A stretch of 64,000 nt of DNA from Arthrobacter sp. SX1312 (GCF_002929295.1 NZ_PJIM01000001.1:855643-919642); one strand, 5' to 3'; shown: positions 25,741 to 35,263, counted from the stretch's first letter. Notes: generated by a model from the letters alone, not told the origin. Translations and numbers: made by a program.

Positions 25741-27248
25741 CACGCAGCCGTCGCGCGCAGCGCCCGGACACGGGCGATCGAGGACTCGCGCCCGAGGATC
25801 ACCATCGACTCGAACAAGGGCGGGGATATCTTGCGCCCGGAGATCGCGGTCCGGACCGGGCCGAAGGCGAGCCGCGGCTTGAGGCCGAGCGTGTCGACCA
25901 GGGCGGCCCGCAGCGCGGCCTGCAGCGATTCGGCGTCCCACGTCGGGCAGCCCTCGAGGGCGGCCAGGGTGGCGTCGAGCACCTCGCCGAGATTCTCGGG
26001 CAGTCCCTTGCGGGCGTCGTCGGCGATGTCCACGGCGTCGTCGGCCTTGAACAGGAACCCCAGCATCTCGGGGGCCTCACCGAGCAGGGTGATGCGTTCC
26101 TGGACGAGCGGGGCGGCCTCGGCGACGATGCGCAGCTCCTCCTCGGTGGGATCGGCACCGAGGAGGCCTGCCGCCGCGAGATAGGGCAGCAGGCGGGAAC
26201 GGAACTCGCCCGGATCCAGCAACCGCACGTGGGTGCCGTTGATCGCCTCGGCCTTCTTCAGGTCGAACCGCGCCGGGTTGGCCAGCACGTCGCGCACGTC
26301 GAACTTCTCGACGAGCTGCTCCACCGAGAAGATGTCCTGGTCCGCCGACATGCTCCAGCCCAGCAGGGACAGATAGTTGAGGAGGCCTTCGCGGATGAAG
26401 CCGCGCTCACGGTGCAGGAACAGGTTGGATTCGGGATCGCGCTTGGACAGCTTCTTGTTGCCCTGGCCCATGACGTAGGGCAGGTGGCCGAACAGCGGCA
26501 TGTGCCGGGCCACTCCGATGTCGATCAGTGCCCGGTAGAGCGCCACCTGGCGGGGCGTGGAGGACAGCAGGTCCTCGCCGCGCAGGACGTGCGTGATGCC
26601 CATCAGGGCGTCGTCGACCGGATTGACGAGCGTGTAGAGGGGCGCACCGTTGGCCCGGACGACGGCGAAGTCCGGGACACTGCCGGCGCGGAACGTGATC
26701 TCCCCGCGCACGAGGTCGGTGAAGGTGATGTCCTCGTCGGGCATCCGCAAACGCAGGACCGCGGGACGTCCGGCCGACCGGAACGCGTCTTTCTGCTCCT
26801 CGGTCAGCGTGCGGTCGTGGTTGTCGTAGCCGAGCTTCACGTCCCGCCCGGCGGCACGGTGGCGCTCCTCCACCTCCTCGGGCGTGGAGAAGGACTCGTA
26901 GAGGTGGCCCGCCCCGACGAGGCGGTCGATGACGTCCCGGTAGAGCTCACCGCGCTGCGACTGGCGGTAGGGCGCGTGCGGTCCGCCCACTTCGACGCCC
27001 TCGTCCCAGTCGATGCCCAGCCAGGTCATGGCCTCCAGCAGCTGCTGGTAGCTCTCCTCGCTGTCGCGGGCGGCGTCGGTGTCCTCGATGCGGAAGATCA
27101 GCTTGCCGCCGGTGTGGCGGGCGTACGCCCAGTTGAAGAGCGCAGTCCTGATGAGGCCCACGTGGGGGGTTCCCGTCGGCGACGGGCAGAATCGGACCCG
27201 GACGGGCGTGGCATCGGAGACGGTGGGGAACTCTGCGGCAGTAGTCAT
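25740..27248 (-). CDS. gltX: Glutamyl-tRNA synthetase
   Basis: 502 residues, class I synthetase. The HIGH-type motif is in [18 protein letters not shown] and the KMSKS-type motif is [26 protein letters not shown] is a conserved catalytic block. It charges tRNA-Glu and probably also tRNA-Gln. A TAGAAT box ends 9 nt before the ATG, so the 5' leader is very short. It is followed by the coupled HAD gene and, further on, by tRNA-Gln and tRNA-Glu. Confidence 0.97.
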   Translation of the reverse strand: MTTAAEFPTVSDATPVRVRFCPSPTGTPHVGLIRTALFNWAYARHTGGKLIFRIEDTDAARDSEESYQQLLEAMTWLGIDWDEGVEVGGPHAPYRQSQRGELYRDVIDRLVGAGHLYESFSTPEEVEERHRAAGRDVKLGYDNHDRTLTEEQKDAFRSAGRPAVLRLRMPDEDITFTDLVRGEITFRAGSVPDFAVVRANGAPLYTLVNPVDDALMGITHVLRGEDLLSSTPRQVALYRALIDIGVARHMPLFGHLPYVMGQGNKKLSKRDPESNLFLHRERGFIREGLLNYLSLLGWSMSADQDIFSVEQLVEKFDVRDVLANPARFDLKKAEAINGTHVRLLDPGEFRSRLLPYLAAAGLLGADPTEEELRIVAEAAPLVQERITLLGEAPEMLGFLFKADDAVDIADDARKGLPENLGEVLDATLAALEGCPTWDAESLQAALRAALVDTLGLKPRLAFGPVRTAISGRKISPPLFESMVILGRESSIARVRALRATAA

Positions 27249-27329
27249 GGTGGTCCCATTCTAGGTGGGACCATCAGCGGCGGCCGCGCGCCGTCGGACC
27301 CGGACTGCGGGCCCGACGGCGGAGACGCG

Positions 27330-28103
27330 TCAGCGGCGCGCCGGGTTGGACAGGCGTCCGATGCCCTCGATGTCGACGTCGTACCGCTGTCCGTCGGTGA
27401 TCATCCCGACCCCGGCCGGTGTGCCCGTGAGGATGATGTCTCCCGGCAGCAGGGTGAAGGCCTGCGAGACGTAGGCCACGAGTTCGCGCACACCCCAGAT
27501 CATGTCGCTCGTGGAGCCGTCCTGGCGGAGTTCGCCGTCGAGGCTCCCCCGGACCGTGAGGTGCTCCGGGTCGAGGTCCGTCTCGATCCAGGGGCCGATG
27601 GGGCAGGACGTGTCGAAGCCCTTGGCGCGCGCCCACTGGTCGTCGGTCTCTTGGACATCGCGTGCGGTCAGGTCGTTCGCGCAGGTATAGCCGAAGACGA
27701 CGTCGTCGACCCGCTCGAGCGGGACGTCCTTGCAGATCCGGCCGATCACGACGGCGAGTTCGGCCTCGTACGAGATCTGGTCCGAGAAGGACGGCAGCAT
27801 GATCGGGTCCCCGGGGCCGATCACCGAGGTGTTGGGCTTGAGGAACATGAGCGGCGCGGCCGGCGTCTCGCTCCCCATCTCCCGGATGTGGTCCGCGTAG
27901 TTCCGTCCCACGCCGACCACCTTGCTGCGGGGGATGACGGGCGCCAGGAGGCGGACGTCCTTGAGGGCGTGGCGTACTCCGGTCAGCTGGATGCCGGCGT
28001 AGAAGGGGTCGCCCTGGATGACGGCGACTTCCTCGCTGCCCTCGGTCCCTTCCACGATGCCGAACATTGGGTCATCATCTACGACAAAGCGTGCAATTCG
28101 CAT
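27330..28103 (-). CDS. Fumarylacetoacetate hydrolase family protein
   Basis: 257 residues. The FAH fold is shown by VVGVGRNYADHIREMG, the metal ligands in ISYEAELAVVIGR, GYTCANDLTARDVQ and GDIILTGTPAGVG. Members hydrolyse or decarboxylate acylpyruvates and related diketo acids; the substrate here is unknown. I used the ATG at 28103, with TAGGCT 7 nt upstream and no ribosome site, so it is probably leaderless. An upstream frame reaches into the terminator hairpin and is unlikely. gltX follows after 81 bp. Confidence 0.9.
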   Translation of the reverse strand: MRIARFVVDDDPMFGIVEGTEGSEEVAVIQGDPFYAGIQLTGVRHALKDVRLLAPVIPRSKVVGVGRNYADHIREMGSETPAAPLMFLKPNTSVIGPGDPIMLPSFSDQISYEAELAVVIGRICKDVPLERVDDVVFGYTCANDLTARDVQETDDQWARAKGFDTSCPIGPWIETDLDPEHLTVRGSLDGELRQDGSTSDMIWGVRELVAYVSQAFTLLPGDIILTGTPAGVGMITDGQRYDVDIEGIGRLSNPARR

Positions 28104-28175
28104 GCCGCCAAGCCTAGCGCGGGCCTTCGACTCACGATGTCGGGGTATGCGGTTTCGTCGCGTGGGGCAAAAGGA

Positions 28176-28221
28176 GATACCGCGGGCACTCCCTTCCCAG
28201 AGAGAGGGTGCCCGCGGTATC
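28176..28221 (-). terminator. Terminator downstream of the secreted-peptide gene
   Basis: GATACCGCGGGCAC (28176-28189) and GTGCCCGCGGTATC (28208-28221) form a perfect 14-bp stem with an 18-nt loop. On the minus strand the stem is followed by TCCTTTT. It isolates the short upstream gene from the FAH gene. Confidence 0.85.
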
Positions 28222-28282
28222 AGTTCCGGCATACGGATGGTTCCGCGGACCTAACGGAACGCCAGCATCTGCCGATTGGTGA

Positions 28283-28423
28283 CTAGCCGGGCCAGTTGTT
28301 GACGCGGTCCAGTGAAGAGACGGGAGCGACGACGCCTGTCTTCGCGGGAGCAGCGTTGGCCGCTGCTGCACTTCCGGTCACGAGGAGTGTTGCGAGAAGG
28401 AAAGCGGAGGTGATGCGCTTCAT
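28283..28423 (-). CDS. 46-residue secreted peptide precursor (candidate signal peptide)
   Basis: Start MKRITSAFLLATLLVTGSAA: two basic residues, a hydrophobic core and an Ala-rich end with an A-N-A cleavage site after about residue 24. The predicted mature part is only 22 residues and ends SSLDRVNNWPG. AAAGGA lies about 8 nt before the ATG; longer in-frame starts lack a ribosome site. The gene has its own promoter-like boxes and a strong terminator, which supports it being real despite its size. It is divergent from a TPR protein. The size, Sec-type leader and unprocessed C-terminal peptide are like the Phr/PapR precursors of Firmicutes, but no homology is claimed. It could instead be a small structural or antimicrobial peptide. 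Confidence 0.75.
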   Translation of the reverse strand: MKRITSAFLLATLLVTGSAAAANAAPAKTGVVAPVSSLDRVNNWPG

Positions 28424-28494
28424 GATGTGGATCCTTTGGCAGGTGGTCGAGTGATGACAGGGTCCAGCTCCATACCACGAGCGGCCCAAGAATC

Positions 28495-28523
28495 ATGGTA
28501 AGCCACACCAGTCACTTTGGTAA
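28495..28523 (-). promoter_or_regulatory. Putative promoter of the peptide gene
   Basis: On the minus strand TTACCA (28523-28518) and TACCAT (28500-28495) are separated by 17 nt, a good sigma-A-like arrangement, leaving a leader of about 65 nt. The surrounding 28490-28590 is clearly AT-rich for this genome. For the divergent gene, AATAAT at 28585-28590 could be a -10. Two short dyads are present: TTTGG-N10-CCAAA (28516-28535) and AAAATT-N9-AATTTT (28533-28553). Confidence 0.5.
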
Positions 28524-28626
28524 CACATTTCCAAAATTTCTTTCTACAATTTTCGAACCTCTCGTCCGATTGCGTTGCAGCACCAATAATGGGGAGCAGT
28601 AGCTGGACCCATCCGGAAAGCCGAAG

Positions 28627-29664
28627 GTGAGTATGACCTATCAGGAAGCAGCGGGACAGCGTCTGCTGATCGAACTCCGGGCACGCGAGGCATGGAGTCA
28701 GCGTGACTACGTCACCGCGCAGCATCTCGCACATGAGATGGCGGCCTCCGCCCTCGACGACAGCGACGATCTGGGCTGGTGGAACGCCACCTTCTTCGTG
28801 TCCGAGACTTTGCGGAAGCAGGGTCTGATGCAGGAGTCGAGAGAAGTGGCCGAGACGCTGGCCGGCCACACGTTGACCACCGAGTCCAAAGCCCTGAGTG
28901 CGCGGGTCTCCACCATCCTCTCCCTCGCCCTCCAGGGCTGCGGAGACCTCACCGCCGCTGTCATTGCCGCTCGACAGGCCGTCGATGACGCTTCGGGCGA
29001 GGTCGACGACGTCAACGTCCTGGTCGGCGCGAGGAATGCGCTCATCGCAGCACTGGCGGACAGTGACCAGCTCGACTCCGCCTGGGAGGAATGCCGGGCT
29101 CTCGACGAGATCCTGCGCTCCGAACCCCTCAGCCAGACCACCGGGGTCGGCTACTGGGCCATCGGCAATGTGGCATTTCTCCTCAAACACATCCCGGAGG
29201 GCGTGGAGTATCACGGGCGTGCGGCCAAGGCTCTCTCCCCTACCAACGACCTCGATCTGTGGGCCCGCTTCAATCGCGCGTCGGCGTCGCTCCGCCTTAC
29301 CGCCGGCGTTATCGAGCCCGAGACCCTCGAGTGCATCGAACGAGCAGAGCTCGCGAGCTCGATCGTTGGCGGGTCGGAGCGGGACCGTCTCGAACTGAGC
29401 CTCACCCGGGCACAGTGGCTCGTGTTGACCGGTCAGGTCGAGGCGGCCGTGACGCTACTCACGTCCATCGTCCAGAAGAAGCACCTCCTGGCCACGCACA
29501 TGGCGGCGCAAGCCCATTTCCTGCTCGGTCAGGCTCTTTCGGAACGCGGTGGTGACTCCGGCGCCCTCGGCAACTTCGAGGCGAGTGAGGACCTCTTCCT
29601 GCAGTCGGGCGCGGAGGACCGGGCTTCCTCCGCCCGGGCCCTGATCGATTCCATCCGGGGCTGA
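28627..29664 (+). CDS. TPR-repeat protein, possible peptide receptor
   Basis: 345 residues (343 if the ATG two codons later is used; GGAAAG and GAAGG lie upstream of both). It is all helical, with repeated 30-40-residue units such as ESREVAETLAGHTL, GDLTAAVIAARQAV, SAWEECRALDEIL and AQAHFLLGQALSERGGDS, consistent with a TPR superhelix of about eight repeats. There is no signal peptide, membrane helix or recognisable helix-turn-helix, so it is cytosolic and more like a Rap-type adaptor than a DNA-binding regulator. It is divergent from the 46-aa secreted peptide. The pairing suggests it senses re-imported peptide; that is inference. The same fold is also found in the C-terminal half of actinobacterial regulators that keep an HTH. 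Confidence 0.8.
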   Translation: MSMTYQEAAGQRLLIELRAREAWSQRDYVTAQHLAHEMAASALDDSDDLGWWNATFFVSETLRKQGLMQESREVAETLAGHTLTTESKALSARVSTILSLALQGCGDLTAAVIAARQAVDDASGEVDDVNVLVGARNALIAALADSDQLDSAWEECRALDEILRSEPLSQTTGVGYWAIGNVAFLLKHIPEGVEYHGRAAKALSPTNDLDLWARFNRASASLRLTAGVIEPETLECIERAELASSIVGGSERDRLELSLTRAQWLVLTGQVEAAVTLLTSIVQKKHLLATHMAAQAHFLLGQALSERGGDSGALGNFEASEDLFLQSGAEDRASSARALIDSIRG

Positions 29665-29756
29665 ACCGGCCAGCAGCTCGCCGGCATGCCGTCAAGCGGA
29701 ATTTAGTCCCGGTACATGGGCATGCTTCCCGTCCGGTTGACGTACGCTGGTCAGCA

Positions 29757-29780
29757 GACCCCGGCCGGGTCGGGCGTTTT
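29757..29780 (+). terminator. Possible terminator after the TPR gene
   Basis: GACCC-CGGCC-GGGTC forms a small stem followed by GGGCGTTTT. The stem is short, so termination is uncertain. Confidence 0.4.
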
Positions 29781-29832
29781 CCCCCATTACTCCCACCCCG
29801 GTCGGGGTTCCTTCGTCCCAGGACCATGGCAC

Positions 29833-29854
29833 GGCTGTCAGGGCCGTGACAGCC
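29833..29854. promoter_or_regulatory. Perfect inverted repeat upstream of the GGDEF-EAL gene
   Basis: GGCTGTCA-GGGCCG-TGACAGCC: 8-bp perfect arms around a 6-nt spacer, about 80 bp upstream of the TACTCT box (29935-29940). It may be an operator or an upstream terminator; there is no T-run. The rest of 29665-29947 shows no gene. Confidence 0.4.
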
Positions 29855-29947
29855 ACGACCCGCGCACCCCGCCCGGGTGCCCACAACGCGCCGCGCCGTC
29901 GGCCACCTCGCCGGATGTGCCGCTCGGCGGAATGTACTCTGGACCCG

Positions 29948-31525
29948 ATGAGCGCTGACCAGAAGGACCCCCGCCTCGCGATGCTCGTCGAGAGCATCGT
30001 CCGGCTGTCGCGCGGTGAACTGAGCAGCCGCATCGAACCCTCCAGTGCGCGGGACGAGGTCGACGCCGTGATCACCGGCGTGAACCTGCTGGCCGAGGAA
30101 CTGGAGCAGGTCTACGAGCAGTTCGAGAAGCGAGTCGAGAGCCGCACGGCGATGCTGCGCCAGGCGCACCTCGACATGATGAAGATGGCGATGTCCGACG
30201 CCCTGACCGGCCTCGCGAACCGCGTCGCCCTCATGGACGGCATCGAGGAGGCACTCGCCCAGGCGGCCGCCACCGACGCCGAGCCGCCGGCACTCCTGCT
30301 CCTCGACCTCGACAGCTTCAAGAACGTCAACGACCGCTTCGGGCACGACGCGGGCGACCGCGTCCTCCGGGAAGTCGCCAACCGCCTGCTCGGGGTGGTC
30401 CGCGAGAGCGACCTCGTGGCACGACTCGGCGGCGACGAGTTCGCCATCCTGCTCCCGGGCGCCACCATGGAGATCGCCATGCAGGTCGCCCGCCGGGCAC
30501 TCGACGCCCTCGGGGAGCAGATCCGCCTCGACTCCCTGTACGTCCACTCCCGCGCGAGCATCGGGGTGCGGATCGGCGCCGCAGGCCAGACGGCGGACGA
30601 ACTCCTCCTGGACGCGGACACCGCCATGTACGCCGCCAAACGGGAGGGCCGCAGCATCATCAAGGTCTTCGAACCCGTGATGCTGTACTCCCGGCAACTC
30701 CGCAGCCAGATGGCCACGGAACTCCGGGACGCCATCAGCTCCGACCAGCTCGTCCTGCACTACCAGCCCGTCGTCGAACTCGCCACCAACCGGATCCTCG
30801 GCGTCGAGGTGCTCGTGCGGTGGCAGCATCCCCTCCGCGGGCTGATCCCCCCGGACACGTTCATACCGCTCGCCGAGGAGATCGGCGTCATCCACGACCT
30901 GGACCGCTGGGTGATGTCCGCATCCCTGCAGCAGCTCGCGGCCTGGCGGAAGGACCTCCCGCTCGACGACGACTTCCAGCTGCGGGTCAACCTCTCCGCC
31001 GTCGAACTCAAGCAGCTCGACCTCGTCGACCACATCAGGGGACTGCTCCGGAAGCTCGAGGTCCCGGCCCACAGCCTCGTGGTGGAGATCACGGAGACGG
31101 CGATCGTGACGCGCGGAGAGGTGGAGATGTACTCCCTGCTGAGCCTGCAACAGCTCGGCGTCGGGATCGAGATCGACGACTTCGGGACGGGCTACTCCTC
31201 CATCAGCTACCTCCGGGAACTGCCGGTCAGCATGGTCAAGGTGGACCGGTCGCTCCTCGTCGAGCTCAACACGAGGACCGGTCAGCTCGACTTCGTCGCA
31301 GCCATCCTGCAGCTCATCCGGGCAGCCGGTCTCGAAGCCGTCTTCGAAGGCATCGAGACCCGCGAGCAGGCCGACCAGCTCAGGGCACTGGGATGCGCCA
31401 GCGGGCAGGGCTACTACTTCAGCCGCCCGATGCCCGCGGACGAGGCGTCGACCCTGCTCGCCACCACGCGGCACCTGCGGGTGGGCGAGGGTGTCGACGA
31501 CGCGGAGACGGCGTCGTCGGTCTGA
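29948..31525 (+). CDS. Cyclic di-GMP enzyme with GGDEF and EAL domains
   Basis: 525 residues and no transmembrane segment. Residues ~1-80 form a HAMP-like coiled helix (LSRGELSSRIEPSSARDEVD). The GGDEF domain (about 85-245) has an intact active site LGGDEFAIL and an inhibitory-site RESD five residues before it. The EAL domain (about 260-510) reads EVL in place of EAL but keeps the metal-binding Glu and the other catalytic blocks: NLSAVEL, EITETAI, DDFGTGYSS, KVDRSLL, EGIET, GYYFSRP. Both synthesis and breakdown of c-di-GMP are therefore possible. TACTCT lies 7 nt before the ATG and there is no ribosome site, so translation is probably leaderless. An in-frame ATG at 29846 is not needed. Confidence 0.9.
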   Translation: MSADQKDPRLAMLVESIVRLSRGELSSRIEPSSARDEVDAVITGVNLLAEELEQVYEQFEKRVESRTAMLRQAHLDMMKMAMSDALTGLANRVALMDGIEEALAQAAATDAEPPALLLLDLDSFKNVNDRFGHDAGDRVLREVANRLLGVVRESDLVARLGGDEFAILLPGATMEIAMQVARRALDALGEQIRLDSLYVHSRASIGVRIGAAGQTADELLLDADTAMYAAKREGRSIIKVFEPVMLYSRQLRSQMATELRDAISSDQLVLHYQPVVELATNRILGVEVLVRWQHPLRGLIPPDTFIPLAEEIGVIHDLDRWVMSASLQQLAAWRKDLPLDDDFQLRVNLSAVELKQLDLVDHIRGLLRKLEVPAHSLVVEITETAIVTRGEVEMYSLLSLQQLGVGIEIDDFGTGYSSISYLRELPVSMVKVDRSLLVELNTRTGQLDFVAAILQLIRAAGLEAVFEGIETREQADQLRALGCASGQGYYFSRPMPADEASTLLATTRHLRVGEGVDDAETASSV

Positions 31526-31567
31526 CTCCCCCGCGGTCCGACGGGATCTATGCACCCGTGAACGACC

Positions 31568-31611
31568 ACGGCGTCCCTCCCGCACCCCTGACGGGGCGGG
31601 ACGGACGCCGT
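31568..31611. terminator. Hairpin between convergent GGDEF-EAL and ilvE
   Basis: ACGGCGTCCCTCCCGC (31568-31583) pairs with GCGGGACGGACGCCGT (31596-31611), with one mismatch in 16 and an inner CCCC/GGGG pair. It lies where the two genes converge and probably serves both. No T-run is present. Confidence 0.75.
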
Positions 31612-31627
31612 CGTGTTCTCCCGAGGT

Positions 31628-32734
31628 TCAGACCAGGCGCGTGAGCCAGCCGTGCGTGTCCTCGACGACGCCGGTCTGGATGCCGAGCAGCTCGCTGCGG
31701 ATGGACATGGTCACCTCGCCGGCGGGGGCGCCCTCGGCGCCGATGAACTCGTCGCCGTCACGGAGCCGGCCGATGGGCGTGATGACCGCGGCCGTGCCGC
31801 AGGCGAACACCTCGGTGATCTCGCCGCTCGCGACCCCGTCGCGCCACTCGTCCAGCGTGATCTTGCGCTCGCTGACCTCCAGTCCCCGGTCCCGGCCGAG
31901 CTGGATGATGGAGGACCGTGTGACGCCCTCGAGGATGGTGCCGGAGAGGGCCGGGGTGACGATCGACCCGTCACGGAACACGAAGAACACGTTCATGCCG
32001 CCGAGCTCCTCGACGGCGTTGTCGTTGAACTGGTCGAGGAAGAGCACCTGCTTGCAGCCGTGGGCCTCCGCCTCGAGCTGGGCCGCGAGCGAGGAGGCGT
32101 AGTTGCCGCCGGCCTTCGCCGCCCCGGTGCCTCCGCGTCCTGCCCGCGCATAGTTGCGGGAAACCCAGATGTCTACCGGCCTCACCTCGCCGCCGAAGTA
32201 GTTCCCGGCGGGCGAGGCGATCACGCGGTAGGACACCTCGCGGGCAGGACGCACGCCGAGGAACGCCTCCGTGGCGATCATGAACGGCCGGAGGTACAGG
32301 CTCTCGCCGTCGCCGGAGGGGATCCACTCCTGGTCGACCGCGACGAGCCGGCGCAGGGACTCGAGGAAGAGTTCCTCGGGCAGCTGGGGCAGCGCGAGGC
32401 GGATCGCCGAGCGGTTCAGGCGCGCCGCATTGGCGTCCGCGCGGAAGGTCCACACCGAGCCGTCCGCGTGGCGATAGGCCTTCATGCCCTCGAAGATCTC
32501 CTGGCCGTAGTGCAGGACGGCGGCCGCAGGGTCCAGGGCGATCGGCCCGTAGGGCTCCACGCGCGCATCGTGCCAGCCGCCGACGCCCGACTCGTCGACG
32601 CTGAAGTCGACGATCGCCGTGTGGTCGGTGAAGAAGTTGCCGAAGCCGGGGTTCGCCAGCACCGCATCCCGCTCCTCGGCCGACGCCCGCTGCGTCGAGA
32701 GGTGCTGGGCGAAATGGGTATCCGTGGCTGTCAT
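31628..32734 (-). CDS. ilvE: Branched-chain amino-acid aminotransferase
   Basis: 368 residues, fold-type IV PLP enzyme. It carries out the last step of valine, leucine and isoleucine synthesis. The PLP lysine is in GTGAAKAGGNYASS; HYGQEIFEGMKAYR, LYLRPFMIAT and GTAAVITPIG are family blocks. The gene is 97 bp downstream of leuB on the same strand, so co-transcription is likely. Confidence 0.96.
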   Translation of the reverse strand: MTATDTHFAQHLSTQRASAEERDAVLANPGFGNFFTDHTAIVDFSVDESGVGGWHDARVEPYGPIALDPAAAVLHYGQEIFEGMKAYRHADGSVWTFRADANAARLNRSAIRLALPQLPEELFLESLRRLVAVDQEWIPSGDGESLYLRPFMIATEAFLGVRPAREVSYRVIASPAGNYFGGEVRPVDIWVSRNYARAGRGGTGAAKAGGNYASSLAAQLEAEAHGCKQVLFLDQFNDNAVEELGGMNVFFVFRDGSIVTPALSGTILEGVTRSSIIQLGRDRGLEVSERKITLDEWRDGVASGEITEVFACGTAAVITPIGRLRDGDEFIGAEGAPAGEVTMSIRSELLGIQTGVVEDTHGWLTRLV

Positions 32735-32831
32735 GGTTCCTCCGCGCTGGTACGGACTGTACGCGCGGCTCGGCCGCCGTCGTCCGTCGGTGGTCAGTGC
32801 TCCGGCACTGGGTTAATGATGTGTAACCACC

Positions 32832-33884
32832 TTAGGACACGGCCGCGGCAATAGCATCGCCGATCGCCGAGGTGCTCCGCGCACCCGAGCGGGCAGCGAT
32901 GTCCTCCTCGACCGCGCGTTCGATCCGTGCCGCGCGGTCCGTGAGGCCGAGATGGTGCAGGAGGAGTGCCGCGGAGAGGATCGCGGCGGTCGGGTCGGCC
33001 ACCTGCCGGCCCGCGATGTCCGGCGCCGAGCCGTGCACGGGTTCGAACATGGACGGAGCCGTGCGGTCCATGTTCAGGTTTGCCGACGCCGCGAGCCCGA
33101 TGCCGCCTGTCACGGCTGCCGCGAGGTCCGTCACGATGTCCCCGAAGAGGTTGTCGGTGACGATTACGTCGAAGCGCGACGGATCGGTCACGAGGAAGAT
33201 CATCGCGGCGTCCACGTGCAGGTAGTCGTGGGTCACGTCCGGGAAGTCGGCGGCGACGGCTTCCACGGTGCGCTTCCACAGGTGCCCTGCGTACACGAGG
33301 ACGTTGTGCTTGTGCACCAGGGTGAGCTTCTTCCTCCGCGCGGCGGCCCGCCGGAACGCATCGCGCACCACCCGCTCGACGCCGTGCGCGGTGTTGAGGG
33401 ACACCTCCGTGGCCACCTCGTGCGGCGTGCCACCGCGCAGCGTCCCGCCGTTGCCGGTGTAGGGGCCCTCGGTCCCCTCCCGGACGACGACGAAATCGAT
33501 CACCCCGGGATCCGCCAGGGGACTGGGCACGCCGGGGAACAGCCGTGAGGGGCGCAGGTTCACGAAGTGGTCCAGCGAGAAGCGGAGCTTCAGCAGGAGC
33601 TCGCGCTCGATCAGCCCCGACGGGATGCGGGTATCGCCGGGGGCGGCGCCCACCGCTCCGAAGAGTATGGCATCATGCACCCTGAGCAGGTCGAGGGTGG
33701 CATCCGGCAGCGTCTCCCCCGTGGCCAGCCAGTGCTCGGCACCGAGCGGGTACTCGGTGAGGAAGAGCTCGGCGGCGTCACCCACCGCCGCGAGCAGCAC
33801 CTTGACCGCCTCGGCGGTCACTTCGGGCCCGATCCCGTCTCCCGGGATGACGGCGAGGTCGAGACGGCGGGATGCATCAGTCAT
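32832..33884 (-). CDS. leuB: 3-isopropylmalate dehydrogenase
   Basis: 350 residues. It oxidises and decarboxylates 3-isopropylmalate to 2-oxoisocaproate (NAD+). [18 protein letters not shown] at the N-terminus, [15 protein letters not shown] and [15 protein letters not shown] are diagnostic. I placed the start at 33884, where TACGCT lies 6 nt upstream with no ribosome site; the frame continues 21 codons further without support. It is divergent from a two-component system and followed by ilvE. Confidence 0.96.
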   Translation of the reverse strand: MTDASRRLDLAVIPGDGIGPEVTAEAVKVLLAAVGDAAELFLTEYPLGAEHWLATGETLPDATLDLLRVHDAILFGAVGAAPGDTRIPSGLIERELLLKLRFSLDHFVNLRPSRLFPGVPSPLADPGVIDFVVVREGTEGPYTGNGGTLRGGTPHEVATEVSLNTAHGVERVVRDAFRRAAARRKKLTLVHKHNVLVYAGHLWKRTVEAVAADFPDVTHDYLHVDAAMIFLVTDPSRFDVIVTDNLFGDIVTDLAAAVTGGIGLAASANLNMDRTAPSMFEPVHGSAPDIAGRQVADPTAAILSAALLLHHLGLTDRAARIERAVEEDIAARSGARSTSAIGDAIAAAVS

Positions 33885-33995
33885 GGTCCCAGCGTAGGAA
33901 AGCGTTCCGGGTGGCAACAATCCGTCCGCAGGGTGAGACGGCTCCACCCTGGGTCTGATGTGCGCGGCCGAGCGCCCCGCCTAGAGTGGGACTCC

Positions 33996-35201
33996 ATGGA
34001 CATCCACCTGCGGCTGGCGCGCTGGGTCCGCACGCATCCGCGAACCGTCGATGCCTGCCTGGTACTGGCGATCCTCCTCCTGTTCGTCCTGCCCTTCGCG
34101 GCGGACGGCATCGAGGGGTACACGCTGATCGTCGTCGTATCGGCGGCGCTGACCGTCCCGCTGGTATGGCGCCGCTCGCGCATCGTCCTCTCGGCCGGGC
34201 TCGTCGCCGGCGTCTCCGTGATCCAGCTGGTCACCGGGATCGAGCCGGTGGCGGCCCAGTTCGTCATCCTCATCACGCTCTTCACCCTCGCCGCCCACGG
34301 TCCCCGGTGGGCGAGCCTCGGGGGGCTGGGACTGGCCGTCGCCGGCACATCGATCGGCCTGGTGCGGTACGGCACCCTGATCGGACTCGGCCCCGGCCAA
34401 CCGGCCCTCACCACCGTGCCGCTGTTTCTGATCCTGCTGTTCCTCGTGGAATCGCTCGTGCTGCTCGCCTGGACGCTGGGCGATCTGTCGCGTTCACGTC
34501 GCCTGACCTACCAGGCCCTCGAGGACAGGACGCGCCGGCTCGAGGTCGAGCGGCAGCAGGAACGGGACCTCGCCGCGGCGGACGAACGCAGCCATATCGC
34601 CCGCGAGATGCACGACATCGTGGCCCACTCCCTGTCCGTGATCATCACCCAGGCCGACGGCGCCCGGTACGCCAGTGCGCACTCCCCGGAGGTCGCCGTC
34701 CGGACCCTCGGGACCATCGCCGACACCGGGCGGGGATCCCTCCGCGAGATGCGGCGACTGCTCGGGGTGCTGCGCGGGGACGAGAGTGCATCCACCCGCC
34801 CCCTGCCGACGCTCGACGACGTCGACTCCCTCGTCCGGTCGGTGCGCCGGTCCGGGATCCGCGTCGCGTGCCGCCGCACGGGGACGCCGCGCGGCGACCT
34901 GCCACCCGGCGCGGAGCTGACCGCCTACCGCGTGGTCCAGGAAGCGCTCACCAACGTGCTCCGCCATGCAGGGGCGGCCACCACCGCCGACGTGGTGCTC
35001 GACCACGGTCCCCGGGGGCTCAGCATCACGGTCGACGACGACGGCCGGGGCGCCGCGGCGGATCCCGCCACCGCGGGTGCGGGCCAGGGGATCCTGGGGA
35101 TGACGGAGCGCGTGCGGCTCTACGACGGTTCCGTAGCTGCTGCGCCCCGGACCGGCGGCGGCTACCGGGTGGAGGCCTTCATCCCCTACACACGGACCTG
35201 A
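33996..35201 (+). CDS. DesK/NarX-type sensor histidine kinase
   Basis: 401 residues. Four to five hydrophobic helices fill about 20-165 with almost no extracellular domain, so it may sense the membrane itself. The HisKA_3 dimerisation box is IAREMHDIVAHSLSVIITQA with the phosphorylated H206. The ATP-binding domain has VVQEALTNVLRHAGAA (N box) and GQGILGMTERV (G box). TAGAGT ends 8 nt before the ATG, so it is probably leaderless. It pairs with the response regulator 62 bp downstream, and both precede an ABC transporter. Confidence 0.92.
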   Translation: MDIHLRLARWVRTHPRTVDACLVLAILLLFVLPFAADGIEGYTLIVVVSAALTVPLVWRRSRIVLSAGLVAGVSVIQLVTGIEPVAAQFVILITLFTLAAHGPRWASLGGLGLAVAGTSIGLVRYGTLIGLGPGQPALTTVPLFLILLFLVESLVLLAWTLGDLSRSRRLTYQALEDRTRRLEVERQQERDLAAADERSHIAREMHDIVAHSLSVIITQADGARYASAHSPEVAVRTLGTIADTGRGSLREMRRLLGVLRGDESASTRPLPTLDDVDSLVRSVRRSGIRVACRRTGTPRGDLPPGAELTAYRVVQEALTNVLRHAGAATTADVVLDHGPRGLSITVDDDGRGAAADPATAGAGQGILGMTERVRLYDGSVAAAPRTGGGYRVEAFIPYTRT

Positions 35202-35263
35202 GGCACTCCGGGCCGGAGACCGGCACCACCCCAGCACGGCGATCAGAGGAGACGACACAGAGC

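Noticed and set aside
28251-28508. Alternative minus-strand frame (85 codons) over the peptide gene
   Set aside because: It has no ribosome site and no signal or domain, while the 46-codon frame has both a Shine-Dalgarno sequence and a signal peptide.
33567-33995. Extension of the sensor kinase upstream into leuB
   Set aside because: It overlaps leuB antisense; the ATG at 33996 follows a TAGAGT box and directly precedes the first membrane helix.
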